DNA of 25,646 nt, from contig JAEUQL010000002.1 of assembly GCA_016789295.1 (NCBI GenBank), forward strand, positions 1-25,646, written 5' to 3'. The DNA is from Blastocatellia bacterium (lineage in GTDB: Bacteria; Acidobacteriota; Blastocatellia; Chloracidobacteriales; JADJPF01). The translations under genes were made by a program, and so were the position numbers. The notes below the pieces were generated by a model, which did not search any database, was not told the origin of the DNA, and saw only the letters and a program-made list of their open reading frames with translations. Positions 8,092 through 16,718 of the stretch are shown here, piece after piece. Positions within the stretch are counted from its first letter, which is position 1; every line of letters starts with the position of its first letter.

Positions 8092-8787
8092 TTACTGAGT
8101 CACTCTTTCTCTAATTAATACTTGCCTTACTTCTATCCGTTCTTTAGGTTTATCTTGTGTACCTTCTTCTATTGGTACAGCAGCTATAATATCAAGTATG
8201 TCTAATCCTTCTATAACTTTACCAAACACTGTGTACTGTCCATCGAGTGATGAAGCTTTTTGAGTACATATAAAGAAGTGACAAGTTCCACCATCTGGCT
8301 CACCATTTGGTCTTGCAAGTGAAACTGCACCACGTTCGTGCTTTATGTTTGGATCATATTCGGCTTTCAGTTTAGGGATTTCAAATATCTTTTTACGGTT
8401 GGGGTTTGTCTCTTCCCAAGAAGCAAAGTTCCCACTCTGTACAATGAACTTTGGAATTACACGGCTCACAGACATACCATCAAAGTAGCCAACTCTAGCC
8501 AGCCATACAAATTGACGGACATGGTTAGGAGCAGCATCGGCATAGAAGTCAAACACGATCCTACCCATTGATGTTTCTATAACTGCTTGTAAAGTTCTCA
8601 TCTCTTCAACGCTTAGAGCAACTTCTGGTGGAACTACTTTTTCTGGCTCTGGAGGTGGTAGTGGCTTTGTGGGTTCCACAACCACAGGAGGTGGTGGGTT
8701 TGATGGTTTTCTTACCTTCTGTGCTGACGCTTCACTGCAAAACAGTAAGAGTAAGATTAAAACAATAGTAAACCTACTCCCTATCAT
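8092..8787 (-). CDS. exported cyclophilin-type peptidyl-prolyl isomerase
   Basis: A 231-aa protein. A signal peptide (hydrophobic core about residues 7-17, cleavage likely after ASA at 22) is followed by a proline-rich spacer (about 28-55) and a cyclophilin domain (about 66-228). Catalytic Arg109 (VSRVIPKF), Phe114, Gln117 and Phe172 (FFICT) match human CypA R55, F60, Q63 and F113. The cyclosporin-contact Trp121 is Ser180 and His126 is Tyr185, as commonly seen in bacterial forms. It should act in the periplasm. The start overlaps the kinase stop by 4 nt (ATGA) and is preceded by GGGAG at 6 nt, so it is translationally coupled to the kinase. Its periplasmic role is hard to link to tryptophan synthesis. 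Confidence 0.92.
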   Translation of the reverse strand: MIGSRFTIVLILLLLFCSEASAQKVRKPSNPPPPVVVEPTKPLPPPEPEKVVPPEVALSVEEMRTLQAVIETSMGRIVFDFYADAAPNHVRQFVWLARVGYFDGMSVSRVIPKFIVQSGNFASWEETNPNRKKIFEIPKLKAEYDPNIKHERGAVSLARPNGEPDGGTCHFFICTQKASSLDGQYTVFGKVIEGLDILDIIAAVPIEEGTQDKPKERIEVRQVLIRERVTQ

Positions 8788-11700
8788 AGAAATCTCCCTG
8801 CACCTGGTGTTGTTCCAAATTCTTGAGAAAGCTCTGCTAGATCATTGTAAACTATTTGCTTACTCTTCAAAAAGTTTACCCTGTCAGCAAATTTGTTCAA
8901 CTCAGAAGACATCATCTCTATTACTTCAATACTCTTTTGTAGCAAGTTAGCAGCTAACTTCTTTTCTCCTTTAGATTTTTCACAGAGTGCAAGACCATAA
9001 AGGGCACGCCATTCAAAGACAAGGCTGCCAGACTGACGTGCAAGGTCAAGAGCTTTCTTATAACTTACTACTGCTTCTGTTACACGACCTAACACACGCA
9101 ATGAATCTGCTATGCTGATAAGAATCTCTATCTCTGTCGGTTTAGCTCCAATCTCAATTGCTATCTGCTCTGCTTTCTGTAGTTCTCTTAAAGCTACTTC
9201 ATGCTCACCTCTGCCCTGATGTGCAAGGCCAATATTGAGCATCACTACACATTCTGTCACTTTATCAAAAGTCTCTAAAGCTAGAGCAAGTGATTGATGG
9301 AAGTAGGCCGAAGCTTCTTGATAGACACCACGACGACGGTAGTAGTCACCAACGCTGTTGAGCAGGCCAGCTTCACTCACTCTATACCCCAAGTCACGTG
9401 CAATTTTTAGAGCAGTGTCAAAGTTGTTGAGTGCATCATCATACTGTCCTACTTCAAGCATCACACTACCTATAAGTTTGAGTGATCTTTGTTGGCCAAG
9501 CCTATCATTACCTGCATAGGCTATCTCGTAAGCACGACGTGCAGAATCTTTGGCTTTTTCATATTGACCTAGTCTGTAGTGTGTTAGTCCAAGGCCACAT
9601 AGTGCGTTGCCTTCATTTACCTTGTCATTCAACTTACGAGCAAGTGCCATAGCACCTTCGTAGTTCTCTATTGCCTGACTGAATCTACCTATACCTTCGT
9701 AAGCAGCACCTATCACCATCAATGCTTGAACTTCCCACTCACAGTCTTCTATAGAAGTAAGAAGTGCAAGCCCCTGTTCTCCATACTCAAGGCTACGTGC
9801 CAGCTGTCCATATTGACGATAAAGTTCTCCAAGAGCAACAAAAGTTCTACCCATCATCTGTAACGAACGCACCTGTCGAGCAAATTCGAGTGTTTGTCGA
9901 AGTTCCGACTCTGCTCTCTGATGGTTGCCTATATGCATTAGTAGCCGACCGTAATTAAGGTGGTAGAGGGCTAGTCTGTCAACTTCAAGGTGTAGCCCAC
10001 AGGCTGCAAGTTGCATAATCTTGTTGCCTGGGTCTGTCTGTATTCCACCTTCAGCCAGAGAAAGTGTCAAACTTTCTATAGATTTTTCTGCCCATTCGTA
10101 GTACTTTGCTGCTTCAGACACAGCCATTGCACGCCAGGCGAGGTTTCCTGCCTCGACTGCATAGCGCAGTGCATGCCCATAATCTTCGGCATTGTGGTAG
10201 TGGTAAACAAGCTCAGCAGCTATCTTATTTGCTCGGTCTGCATAAAGTTCTTCAAGCTTACGACCTATCTGCTGATGCAATTTTTTTCGTCTGCGACGAC
10301 TGGTGCGCTCATAGAGTACTTTGCGCAGTGTACTATGATAAAAGACGTAACGATCTTCTCTTCCACTCATCTCTTCTTTCAATATATGTTCTCGCAAACC
10401 TGTTTCAACAAGTGATAAGAGGTCATCTTCATCAAGCTCTGTAACTGTCTGTAATGTTTCAAAAGTAAATCCATCTCCAAGTACAGCAGCTTGTGTAAAA
10501 ACATCAAGTGCTGTAGCGGGAAGTTTAGCGAGGTGAGCTTCAACCAAGTCAACTATAGAAGATGGAAGTTTGATCTCAGCTACATCTTCACAAACCCACT
10601 TTCCACCTTTGGGGCTTATCACTTTCTCTTCAAGCAAAAGTCTAACAATCTCACTCAAATAGAAAGCATTACCTTTTGTCTCTGTAAGTAATCTTGTAAG
10701 CATTGAGCTTGAGATCTCTATCTTACCAAAGATAAGCTCAAGTACCAGTTCAACCTCTTTTTCATTTAAGGGTGCAAGTTTTATCTGTTCATAGCTGCCA
10801 TAACGACTCATTTGTCGCAGCCAAGTTCGTACTGGGTTACCTTCGTTTGAAATCTCCCATTCACGCATTGTAGCAACTATAAATACACGTTCATCTGCAG
10901 TAGCTCTTATCAAGTAAGCTAGAAAATCTAGAGTCAACTCATCGGCCCACTGCAAGTCATCAAGAAAGAGGATCAGAGGGCGTAGTTTTGCAAGGCTAAT
11001 ATAGATCTTGGTCAAATAATCAAAAATCTTGAACTTCTCTTGTTCTGCATTACTACTAACTGTAGTTTCATGGCTCAAAAGAAAGGAAAGAGGGTCTGAA
11101 TTGGTAAAGTCATTAATAACTTTTTCAGTAAGAGAACCAAAAACCATGTCTACATTTTCAGAAGCATGTTCTGCTAGATAATGTATCGATCCACGTAGTG
11201 AATCACAGAAAACTTTATAAGGTACAGCACCGCCAGACTCATAGAAACGGCCTTGTAGAAAGAGTATATCTCTACCAGCCAATTTTTTTCTAAACTCTTC
11301 TACAAGTTTTGTCTTGCCAAGTCCAGCGTCTCCCACAATAAATAGGAGTCTACCACGGCCAGAGATAGAGCTTTCAAACTCTCTATTTAACCTTTCAAGT
11401 TCATTATTACGCCCTACAAAACTGTCAAAATTTGTTGTTAACTCCACCAAACTAACCCCGTTCAAAGAGCGGCGAGCAAGTTTATCCTGTCTCAGTGCTC
11501 TTTGAGCCGACTCAACAAGGTCAGAAGCATAGATACCATCTTCGGGAAACTTTGCAGCACCTACAGAGAGTGAGAGGTACTGTCCGCCTGGTATATCTTT
11601 CTGTAGGAACTTTGTTTCTGCTGTAATCTTTTTTAACTGTTCTAAAGTTTTGTCAAAATCCTTTACCAGCTCACCGACTGCCATCATAACAAAGCCATCG

Positions 11701-13001
11701 CCCGGTGAGCGACAGATCAACATATCTGATGGAGCTTTTTCATTCAAAAGTATTCCTACTTCACGAATTGCTAAGTCACCTATCAGATATCCATATGTAT
11801 CATTTATCTTTTTGAAACCGTCTATTCCTAGAAAAGCTATACTCAAAAGCTCATTTGTCTGAGCTAGTTTAGCAAGAATTTCTTCTAGTCTTTGGGTAAA
11901 ATACGCATAGGAATGCAGACCTGTAAGACTATCGTAGTTAATAAGCCCGCTTCTTCTTACTTGTGGAAAGTTACCTGTAGTTCCTCTGAGGGCTGCTGAT
12001 ATAGCTTGTTCAGTACCTTCACTGCTTTTCTGTTTCTGTAGATCACCAGTATGCTGTGAAACGTTAGATATAACCTGGCGAAGTCGTTGAGCTAGTGCTG
12101 TAGCAGTTGTTGGACGCATGTTACGGTCTTTAGCAAGTGTCTGCATTACTACAGCTTCAAGCTCTTCTGACACATCTGGGCGTAAGGGGCGCAGTGGAGC
12201 AGGAGCCTCGGTAGCGTGTTGAATGATCACAGCAGAAAGCGTCTTACCCCTAAAAGGAACCACTCCAGTAAGCATCTCATAGAGGATAATTCCAAGGCTG
12301 TATAGATCAGACCTAGTGTCTAAATCTTCACCTTTGCACTGTTCAGGAGAGATATAGTAAGGTGTTCCGACCATCATTCCAGCTTCGGTAAGTTTCGTCA
12401 GGGCATCACTGATAACGTGTTCTCGAAGCTCGGCTACACCAAAATCTACAACCTTGATATTCTCTATTCCACCTCTATGCGGCTCAATCATTATGTTTTC
12501 TGGTTTTAGATCGCGGTGAATGATTCCTGCATCATGGGCAGCCTGCACACCAGCACAAACAGCTATCATAATCTCCATAGCTCTAGCTGTAGAAAGTTGT
12601 TGGGCTTTTTTGAGTTCATCACGCAGGCTATAGCCATCAACATACTCCATTACTAGAAAAGTATTACCTTCTGGTAGGTTACCAAGGTCGTGAATCGTCA
12701 CTACACCACTGTGCTTGATCCTTGCGGCTGCCTGAGCTTCGCGCCGAAAGCGGGCAACAGCAAGTGGATTCTTCAAAGATTCAGCATTAAGAATCTTGAC
12801 AGCGACGTTGTCGCCTATCTGCACTCTGTTTGCAAGGTAGACGGTGGCCATGCCGCCTGTTCCAATGCGCTTCTCGATCCTGTATTTACCTTCAAGTAAC
12901 TGACCGAGCATTGGGTCTGCTGCTTCTAGTACTGCTCCATCGTCTGCACAAACAGACACTTCATCTGTGTATTCTTGATTGCAGATAGGACATAACTTCA
13001 T
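8784..13001 (-). CDS. Ser/Thr protein kinase - degenerate GGDEF - AAA/STAND ATPase - TPR giant
   Basis: 1405 aa with no membrane segment. A zinc-ribbon-like head (C4, C7, C18) is followed by a Hanks-type kinase at about 40-310 with all catalytic motifs: G47-T-G-G, K69 in VAVKI, HRDLKPEN 162-169, DFG 186-188, GTPYYISPE. A GGDEF-like domain (about 355-515) keeps D394 and the FKKINDTYG segment but has PGDGF at 433-437 instead of GGDEF, so the key glutamate is glycine. An AAA_16/PknK-like ATPase follows, with Walker A GDAGLGKT (557-564) and Walker B LILFLDDLQWAD (about 676-687). From about 900 to the end there are arginine-rich linkers and roughly ten TPR-like helical repeats. Such proteins are signal-integrating scaffolds. 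It sits between trpE (27 bp upstream) and the cyclophilin (4-nt overlap). The domain calls are firm; the signal and targets are unknown. Confidence 0.93.
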   Translation of the reverse strand: MKLCPICNQEYTDEVSVCADDGAVLEAADPMLGQLLEGKYRIEKRIGTGGMATVYLANRVQIGDNVAVKILNAESLKNPLAVARFRREAQAAARIKHSGVVTIHDLGNLPEGNTFLVMEYVDGYSLRDELKKAQQLSTARAMEIMIAVCAGVQAAHDAGIIHRDLKPENIMIEPHRGGIENIKVVDFGVAELREHVISDALTKLTEAGMMVGTPYYISPEQCKGEDLDTRSDLYSLGIILYEMLTGVVPFRGKTLSAVIIQHATEAPAPLRPLRPDVSEELEAVVMQTLAKDRNMRPTTATALAQRLRQVISNVSQHTGDLQKQKSSEGTEQAISAALRGTTGNFPQVRRSGLINYDSLTGLHSYAYFTQRLEEILAKLAQTNELLSIAFLGIDGFKKINDTYGYLIGDLAIREVGILLNEKAPSDMLICRSPGDGFVMMAVGELVKDFDKTLEQLKKITAETKFLQKDIPGGQYLSLSVGAAKFPEDGIYASDLVESAQRALRQDKLARRSLNGVSLVELTTNFDSFVGRNNELERLNREFESSISGRGRLLFIVGDAGLGKTKLVEEFRKKLAGRDILFLQGRFYESGGAVPYKVFCDSLRGSIHYLAEHASENVDMVFGSLTEKVINDFTNSDPLSFLLSHETTVSSNAEQEKFKIFDYLTKIYISLAKLRPLILFLDDLQWADELTLDFLAYLIRATADERVFIVATMREWEISNEGNPVRTWLRQMSRYGSYEQIKLAPLNEKEVELVLELIFGKIEISSSMLTRLLTETKGNAFYLSEIVRLLLEEKVISPKGGKWVCEDVAEIKLPSSIVDLVEAHLAKLPATALDVFTQAAVLGDGFTFETLQTVTELDEDDLLSLVETGLREHILKEEMSGREDRYVFYHSTLRKVLYERTSRRRRKKLHQQIGRKLEELYADRANKIAAELVYHYHNAEDYGHALRYAVEAGNLAWRAMAVSEAAKYYEWAEKSIESLTLSLAEGGIQTDPGNKIMQLAACGLHLEVDRLALYHLNYGRLLMHIGNHQRAESELRQTLEFARQVRSLQMMGRTFVALGELYRQYGQLARSLEYGEQGLALLTSIEDCEWEVQALMVIGAAYEGIGRFSQAIENYEGAMALARKLNDKVNEGNALCGLGLTHYRLGQYEKAKDSARRAYEIAYAGNDRLGQQRSLKLIGSVMLEVGQYDDALNNFDTALKIARDLGYRVSEAGLLNSVGDYYRRRGVYQEASAYFHQSLALALETFDKVTECVVMLNIGLAHQGRGEHEVALRELQKAEQIAIEIGAKPTEIEILISIADSLRVLGRVTEAVVSYKKALDLARQSGSLVFEWRALYGLALCEKSKGEKKLAANLLQKSIEVIEMMSSELNKFADRVNFLKSKQIVYNDLAELSQEFGTTPGAGRFL

Positions 13002-13028
13002 ATTTGGAAAACCAGATTTTAGAAAGCC

Positions 13029-14510
13029 TTAGAGTTCCTTTTCAGCTACTTCAATAGCCTTCAAAAGAGCACGAGCCTTGTTTACAGTCTCTATATACTC
13101 TTTTTCGGCTACTGAGTCAGCAACAATTCCTGCGCCAGCTTGTATATAAGCTTTTCCGTCTTTGACAAGCACTGAACGAATAGTTATACACGAATCGAGA
13201 TTACCAGCATAGTCGAGATAAAGAACAGTTCCAGCGTAAAAGCTACGCTGGGTTGGTTCTAGTTCATCTATGATCTCCATTGCTCTTACTTTTGGAGCAC
13301 CACTAACGGTTCCTGCAGGAAAGCAGGCTTGCAGTGCATCAAAGCGATCTTTGCTAGAGTGGAGACGGCCTCGAAGGCTCGACACCATATGCATGACGTG
13401 CGAATAGCGTTCAATAACCATCATCTCCAAAATTTCTATTGAACCATAATCGGAGACACGCCCCAAGTCATTACGACCCAGATCTACTAGCATTATATGT
13501 TCAGCAACCTCTTTTTCATCTGCTCTTAGCTCTTCACCTGCCAAGGCATCTTCCACATCCGTAGTGCCACGCGGCCTTGTGCCTGCAATTGGTCTGTAGT
13601 CGAGCCTACGACTCGTACAGCGAACCAGCATTTCTGGAGATGCACCAGCAAGTGTAATCTCTCCCATACTGAGATAGAACATATAAGGTGAAGGGTTAAC
13701 CATTCTTACAGCTCTATATATCTGAAATGGATGAGTAACAATGTCTATCTCAAAACGTTGAGAAAGAACTACTTGAAATATATCTCCAGCCTTGATGTAC
13801 TCTTTGGCCTTCTCTACTGCATTCTCAAACTGCTCTTTGGTAAAGTTTGAACGGATAGAAGGCGGATATGTTCTTGGCCTCTTTGCTGGAAGTGCGATAG
13901 GTAATGTTAGCAAATTCTCTATCTGGGCTATTTTGTTTAGAGAATTTTGATAGAGAGTTTCTAGAGAACTATTTTCAGAAGATTTGAAGGCATTGACAAT
14001 AATTACTATCTGTCGTTTGACGTGATCAAAAGCAAGGATAGAAGAAAAAAACATCAGTACTGCATCTTCAATATTGATACTGTCAGGATTTTTATCAGGA
14101 ATATCTTCAAACCATCTAACAGCATCATAGCCTATGTATCCTACTGCACCACCTGTAAACATCGGTAAGTCAGTCATTTTGGATGGCTTAAATCTGTTAA
14201 ATATTTGCCGAACTATATCAAAAAAATCACCTTTCTGACTTCTGACTTGACCAGCTTCAACTATCTCTATCTGTCTGCCGCGAGCACGTAGAATCAAGTG
14301 TGGATCTATGCCAAGAAAAGAGTATCTAGCTACTTTTTCACCTCCTTCCACCGACTCAAGTAGAAAAGAGTGTGTTGATCCACTCGATAGTCTCAGATAG
14401 GCTGCTACAGGAGTAAGCAAGTCTGCTGCGATAGTTTTTGTTACTGCAACCAGATTGGAGTTGGAAGCCAGTTGGGTAAACTCTTCTAAGTTTTTAGGTT
14501 TGTAAGCCAT
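13029..14510 (-). CDS. trpE: anthranilate synthase component I
   Basis: A 493-aa chorismate-binding enzyme that makes anthranilate with ammonia from TrpG. The N-terminal half carries the tryptophan-feedback motif LLES (50-53) and NPSPYMFYL in the middle, so allosteric inhibition by tryptophan is expected. The C-terminal catalytic blocks are complete: GDIFQVVLSQRF, GASPEMLVR, RPIAGTRPRG, HIMLVDLGRNDLG, DELEPTQRSFYAG, QAGAGIVADS. It starts 1 bp after the hisI stop without a strong ribosome binding site, suggesting coupling to hisI. The feedback motif and trp context distinguish it from PabB. Confidence 0.96.
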   Translation of the reverse strand: MAYKPKNLEEFTQLASNSNLVAVTKTIAADLLTPVAAYLRLSSGSTHSFLLESVEGGEKVARYSFLGIDPHLILRARGRQIEIVEAGQVRSQKGDFFDIVRQIFNRFKPSKMTDLPMFTGGAVGYIGYDAVRWFEDIPDKNPDSINIEDAVLMFFSSILAFDHVKRQIVIIVNAFKSSENSSLETLYQNSLNKIAQIENLLTLPIALPAKRPRTYPPSIRSNFTKEQFENAVEKAKEYIKAGDIFQVVLSQRFEIDIVTHPFQIYRAVRMVNPSPYMFYLSMGEITLAGASPEMLVRCTSRRLDYRPIAGTRPRGTTDVEDALAGEELRADEKEVAEHIMLVDLGRNDLGRVSDYGSIEILEMMVIERYSHVMHMVSSLRGRLHSSKDRFDALQACFPAGTVSGAPKVRAMEIIDELEPTQRSFYAGTVLYLDYAGNLDSCITIRSVLVKDGKAYIQAGAGIVADSVAEKEYIETVNKARALLKAIEVAEKEL

Positions 14511-14511
14511 A

Positions 14512-15195
14512 CTATGTTTTTTCTACTCTATTTCCAGCCCGTTTTCTCAGTTCTGCTTGGATGTCTTCTAGGCGAACGTTAGACTCACACATTAGAACCA
14601 GCAAGTGGTATAAAAGGTCAGAAATTTCTGCTGTCATCTGAGGGACAGAACGGTTTTTTGCTGCAATTATTGTCTCTGCAGACTCTTCGCCAACTTTTTT
14701 CAAGATCTTGTCAAGACCTGAGTTGAAGAGGTAAGTAGTGTAAGAACCTTCTGGTCGCTTCTCTTTCCTCTCTTCTATCAACTTGTAGAGTTCATCTAGA
14801 AGTATTCCAAGTTCCAAAGCGTTGTGACTAACCAGAGAAACACTTCTCATTTCTCTAGTTGGCTCTTCATCTTTGCCAAGCCCTCGATGAAAACAGGACT
14901 GTTCTCCAAGGTGGCATGCTGGACCGTTTGGTTCAACCAAAACTACTAGAGCGTCACCATCACAATCGAGCTTTATATCGACTACTTTCTGATAGTTACC
15001 TGAAGTTTCACCTTTATGCCAAAGCTCTTTTCTAGACCTGCTCCAGAACCAAGTTTCGCCTGTTTGGAGTGTTTTGGAAAGACTTTCAGCGTTCATATAA
15101 GCTAAAGTCAACACTTCGTATGTCCGACAATCCTGAACAATAGCAGGTATTAAACCATTGTTGTCAAACTTCAGACTCCGAATAGAGACCGTCAT
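14512..15195 (-). CDS. hisI: bifunctional phosphoribosyl-AMP cyclohydrolase / phosphoribosyl-ATP pyrophosphatase
   Basis: A 227-aa HisIE fusion catalysing steps 2 and 3 of histidine synthesis. The HisI half (about 1-110) has the metal-binding set LDCDGDA (C78, D79, D81), C94 and C101, plus the substrate loop WSRSRKELWHKGETSGN. The HisE half (about 125-220) has the all-alpha NTP-PPase signature KKVGEESAE (acidic 171-175) and SDLLYHLLVLM. The fused order is the usual one for this family. It lies between hisF (97-bp gap) and trpE (1-bp gap). Confidence 0.95.
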   Translation of the reverse strand: MTVSIRSLKFDNNGLIPAIVQDCRTYEVLTLAYMNAESLSKTLQTGETWFWSRSRKELWHKGETSGNYQKVVDIKLDCDGDALVVLVEPNGPACHLGEQSCFHRGLGKDEEPTREMRSVSLVSHNALELGILLDELYKLIEERKEKRPEGSYTTYLFNSGLDKILKKVGEESAETIIAAKNRSVPQMTAEISDLLYHLLVLMCESNVRLEDIQAELRKRAGNRVEKT

Positions 15196-15251
15196 AAACT
15201 GTTTTTAACTCCTGTGGATTAGTTTTGAGGATTTTGTGGAGGTATTCTAAC

Positions 15252-15269
15252 AGATTTTGCAAAAAATCT
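15252..15269. other. 7-bp inverted repeat in the hisF-hisI spacer
   Basis: AGATTTT-GCAA-AAAATCT on the plus strand forms a perfect 7-bp stem with a 4-nt loop, midway in the 97-bp spacer. On the transcribed strand it is not followed by a U-tract, so it is a weak terminator at best. It may be a processing or stability element between the two his genes. Confidence 0.35.
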
Positions 15270-15292
15270 CTCTGAAGCAGCGTTAAATTGGG

Positions 15293-16054
15293 TTACCTTA
15301 CTATAATCCCTCTACTACTCAAGTACTCTTTTGCTTGCCCAATAGTAAACTGACCAAAATGGAAGATAGAAGCAGCCAAAACAGCCGATGCTTTACCAAC
15401 ATTCAAAGCTTCATAAAGGTGCTCTAAGCTGCCTGCACCACCAGAAGCAATCACTGGAATCTTCACTCTGCTGGCTATTTCTGCAAGTAGTTCAGTATCA
15501 TAGCCATTCTTTGTACCGTCTGCATCCATGCTGGTTACAAGCAGCTCACCTGCTCCCAGTCTTTCTGCACTTTCTGCCCAATCGAGAGCGTCTATTCCCG
15601 TTGGCCTTCTTCCTCCGTGGGTATAGACTTCCCATCTTAGAGGAGGTTCTTCTCTTCTCTTTGCGTCTATCGCTACAACTATGCACTGGCTTCCAAATCT
15701 AGTAGCACTTTCTGTTATCAACTCTGGCTGGTTTAGTGCTGCAGTATTGAGAGAGACCTTGTCTGCACCTGCAAGAAGTATCTCCCTGATATCTTCTATT
15801 TTGCGGATGCCACCACCTACTGTAAAAGGAATAAAGACTGAGTCAGCAACATCACGAACCATCTGCAGGACAATGGGTCGTGCATCTGAAGAGGCCGTAA
15901 TGTCGAGGAAAACTAGTTCGTCGGCTCCCTCAGAGTCATAACGCTGCGCTTGCTCTACTGGATCGCCGGCATCTTTGAGTGAAACAAAATTGGTGCCTTT
16001 AACTACTCTTCCTCTATCGATATCTAAACAAGGAATAATTCTTTTAGCCAACAT
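15293..16054 (-). CDS. hisF: imidazole glycerol phosphate synthase cyclase subunit
   Basis: A 253-aa TIM barrel that closes the imidazole ring, giving IGP and AICAR with ammonia from HisH. The catalytic pair is at the canonical numbers: Asp11 (IPCLDIDRG) and Asp130 (VVAIDAKR). The phosphate-binding GGGI, the SLNTAA segment and ASGGAG near the end are all present. HisH and the other his genes are not in the window. The ATG at 16054 is 34 bp from the upstream methyltransferase. Its GGAG ribosome binding site lies inside an 8-bp repeat that recurs before that methyltransferase. Confidence 0.97.
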   Translation of the reverse strand: MLAKRIIPCLDIDRGRVVKGTNFVSLKDAGDPVEQAQRYDSEGADELVFLDITASSDARPIVLQMVRDVADSVFIPFTVGGGIRKIEDIREILLAGADKVSLNTAALNQPELITESATRFGSQCIVVAIDAKRREEPPLRWEVYTHGGRRPTGIDALDWAESAERLGAGELLVTSMDADGTKNGYDTELLAEIASRVKIPVIASGGAGSLEHLYEALNVGKASAVLAASIFHFGQFTIGQAKEYLSSRGIIVR

Positions 16055-16062
16055 ATTGATGT

Positions 16063-16070
16063 CTCACTCC
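16063..16070. repeat. left copy of an 8-bp direct repeat flanking the methyltransferase
   Basis: CTCACTCC here recurs at 16667-16674 on the other side of the methyltransferase gene. TATTGAT also occurs next to both copies, at 16054-16060 and 16675-16681. Read on the minus strand the repeat is GGAGTGAG and provides a Shine-Dalgarno core for each gene. It may be a recombination footprint or simply two similar ribosome binding sites. Confidence 0.4.
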
Positions 16071-16088
16071 GCTATCGTACAAGCACAG

Positions 16089-16664
16089 TTAGCTGTTAAT
16101 GCTATCGTAGTAGTGATTCTCTCCTTCATCGAAGTACTCACCAATAACCTTCAAGCCAGCGTCTGCTAGTGCCTGTCGATATGCTTCATCACCCAAGGAG
16201 ACCGATTGACGGCCAGTCGTCAGATCCGCCCATGCTGCTTTCTGTATGGGTGCCGAGAACAGGAAGCGGCCACCTGGTTTCAGAGCTGTAGACACTCGCT
16301 GGATCAATGCTTGCTGAACGTCAGGGTGCAGCAGGAATAAAAGGCCAATGGCCACGATTCCGTCATATTTTCTGCCGAAGAATTGGGACTCTTCTACAGG
16401 CTCGCAAGCCGTTTGTGCTTGTGGAAACTGACGGTTAAATTCTGCGACCAAGCTTGGAGAGGCATCAACACCATACACCACACATCCCTTGTTGATCAGT
16501 GCCTCTGAGATGGGAACACCAGTACCACATCCAATATCGAGAACAGACGCGCCTGCTGGTAACATCTGGCACCAGGTTTGCACCGTAGCTGCACCAATAG
16601 ATGAACGCTGAGCTATGAATTGGTGCGCCACAGCTTCCCATCCATTTGATCGATCTGATTGCAC
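16089..16664 (-). CDS. class I SAM-dependent methyltransferase, base composition unlike neighbours
   Basis: A 191-aa methyltransferase. Motif I is VLDIGCGTG (about 41-49), the acidic strand-2 residue is D67 (YGVDAS), and the post-motif is LKPGGRFLFSAP near 128-139. Translation starts at GTG 16664, supported by AGGAG 6 nt upstream. The gene is visibly richer in G+C than its neighbours: 58% in the 60 bases from 16201 against 42% in 60 bases of hisF from 15361. Codon choice differs accordingly. It interrupts the step from ppiD to hisF and is flanked by short direct repeats. I infer recent horizontal acquisition. The substrate is unknown. Confidence 0.85.
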   Translation of the reverse strand: MQSDRSNGWEAVAHQFIAQRSSIGAATVQTWCQMLPAGASVLDIGCGTGVPISEALINKGCVVYGVDASPSLVAEFNRQFPQAQTACEPVEESQFFGRKYDGIVAIGLLFLLHPDVQQALIQRVSTALKPGGRFLFSAPIQKAAWADLTTGRQSVSLGDEAYRQALADAGLKVIGEYFDEGENHYYDSINS

Positions 16665-16666
16665 CG

Positions 16667-16674
16667 CTCACTCC
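16667..16674. repeat. right copy of the 8-bp direct repeat flanking the methyltransferase
   Basis: CTCACTCC, identical to 16063-16070, here serves as the AGGAG-containing ribosome binding site of the methyltransferase on the minus strand. TATTGAT follows immediately at 16675-16681. Confidence 0.4.
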
Positions 16675-16718
16675 TATTGATCGTGGTCTAACTGTGCTGC
16701 CTCTTGTTGTCTGAAGTA

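Noticed and set aside
10011..10444. Overlapping plus-strand frames of 112 and 134 codons
   Set aside because: They lie antisense within the TPR region of the kinase protein, whose frame is supported by clear domains. Their translations show no recognisable motif and no suitable start context.
8784..13001. Defence-type (antiphage) STAND system
   Set aside because: The protein has kinase plus GGDEF plus PknK-like ATPase and lies in a biosynthetic operon. No nuclease, TIR, protease or other effector domain and no defence-gene neighbours are present.
14510..14545. A trp leader peptide or attenuator before trpE
   Set aside because: trpE begins 1 bp after hisI, leaving no room for a leader; no tandem Trp codons or alternative hairpins were seen.
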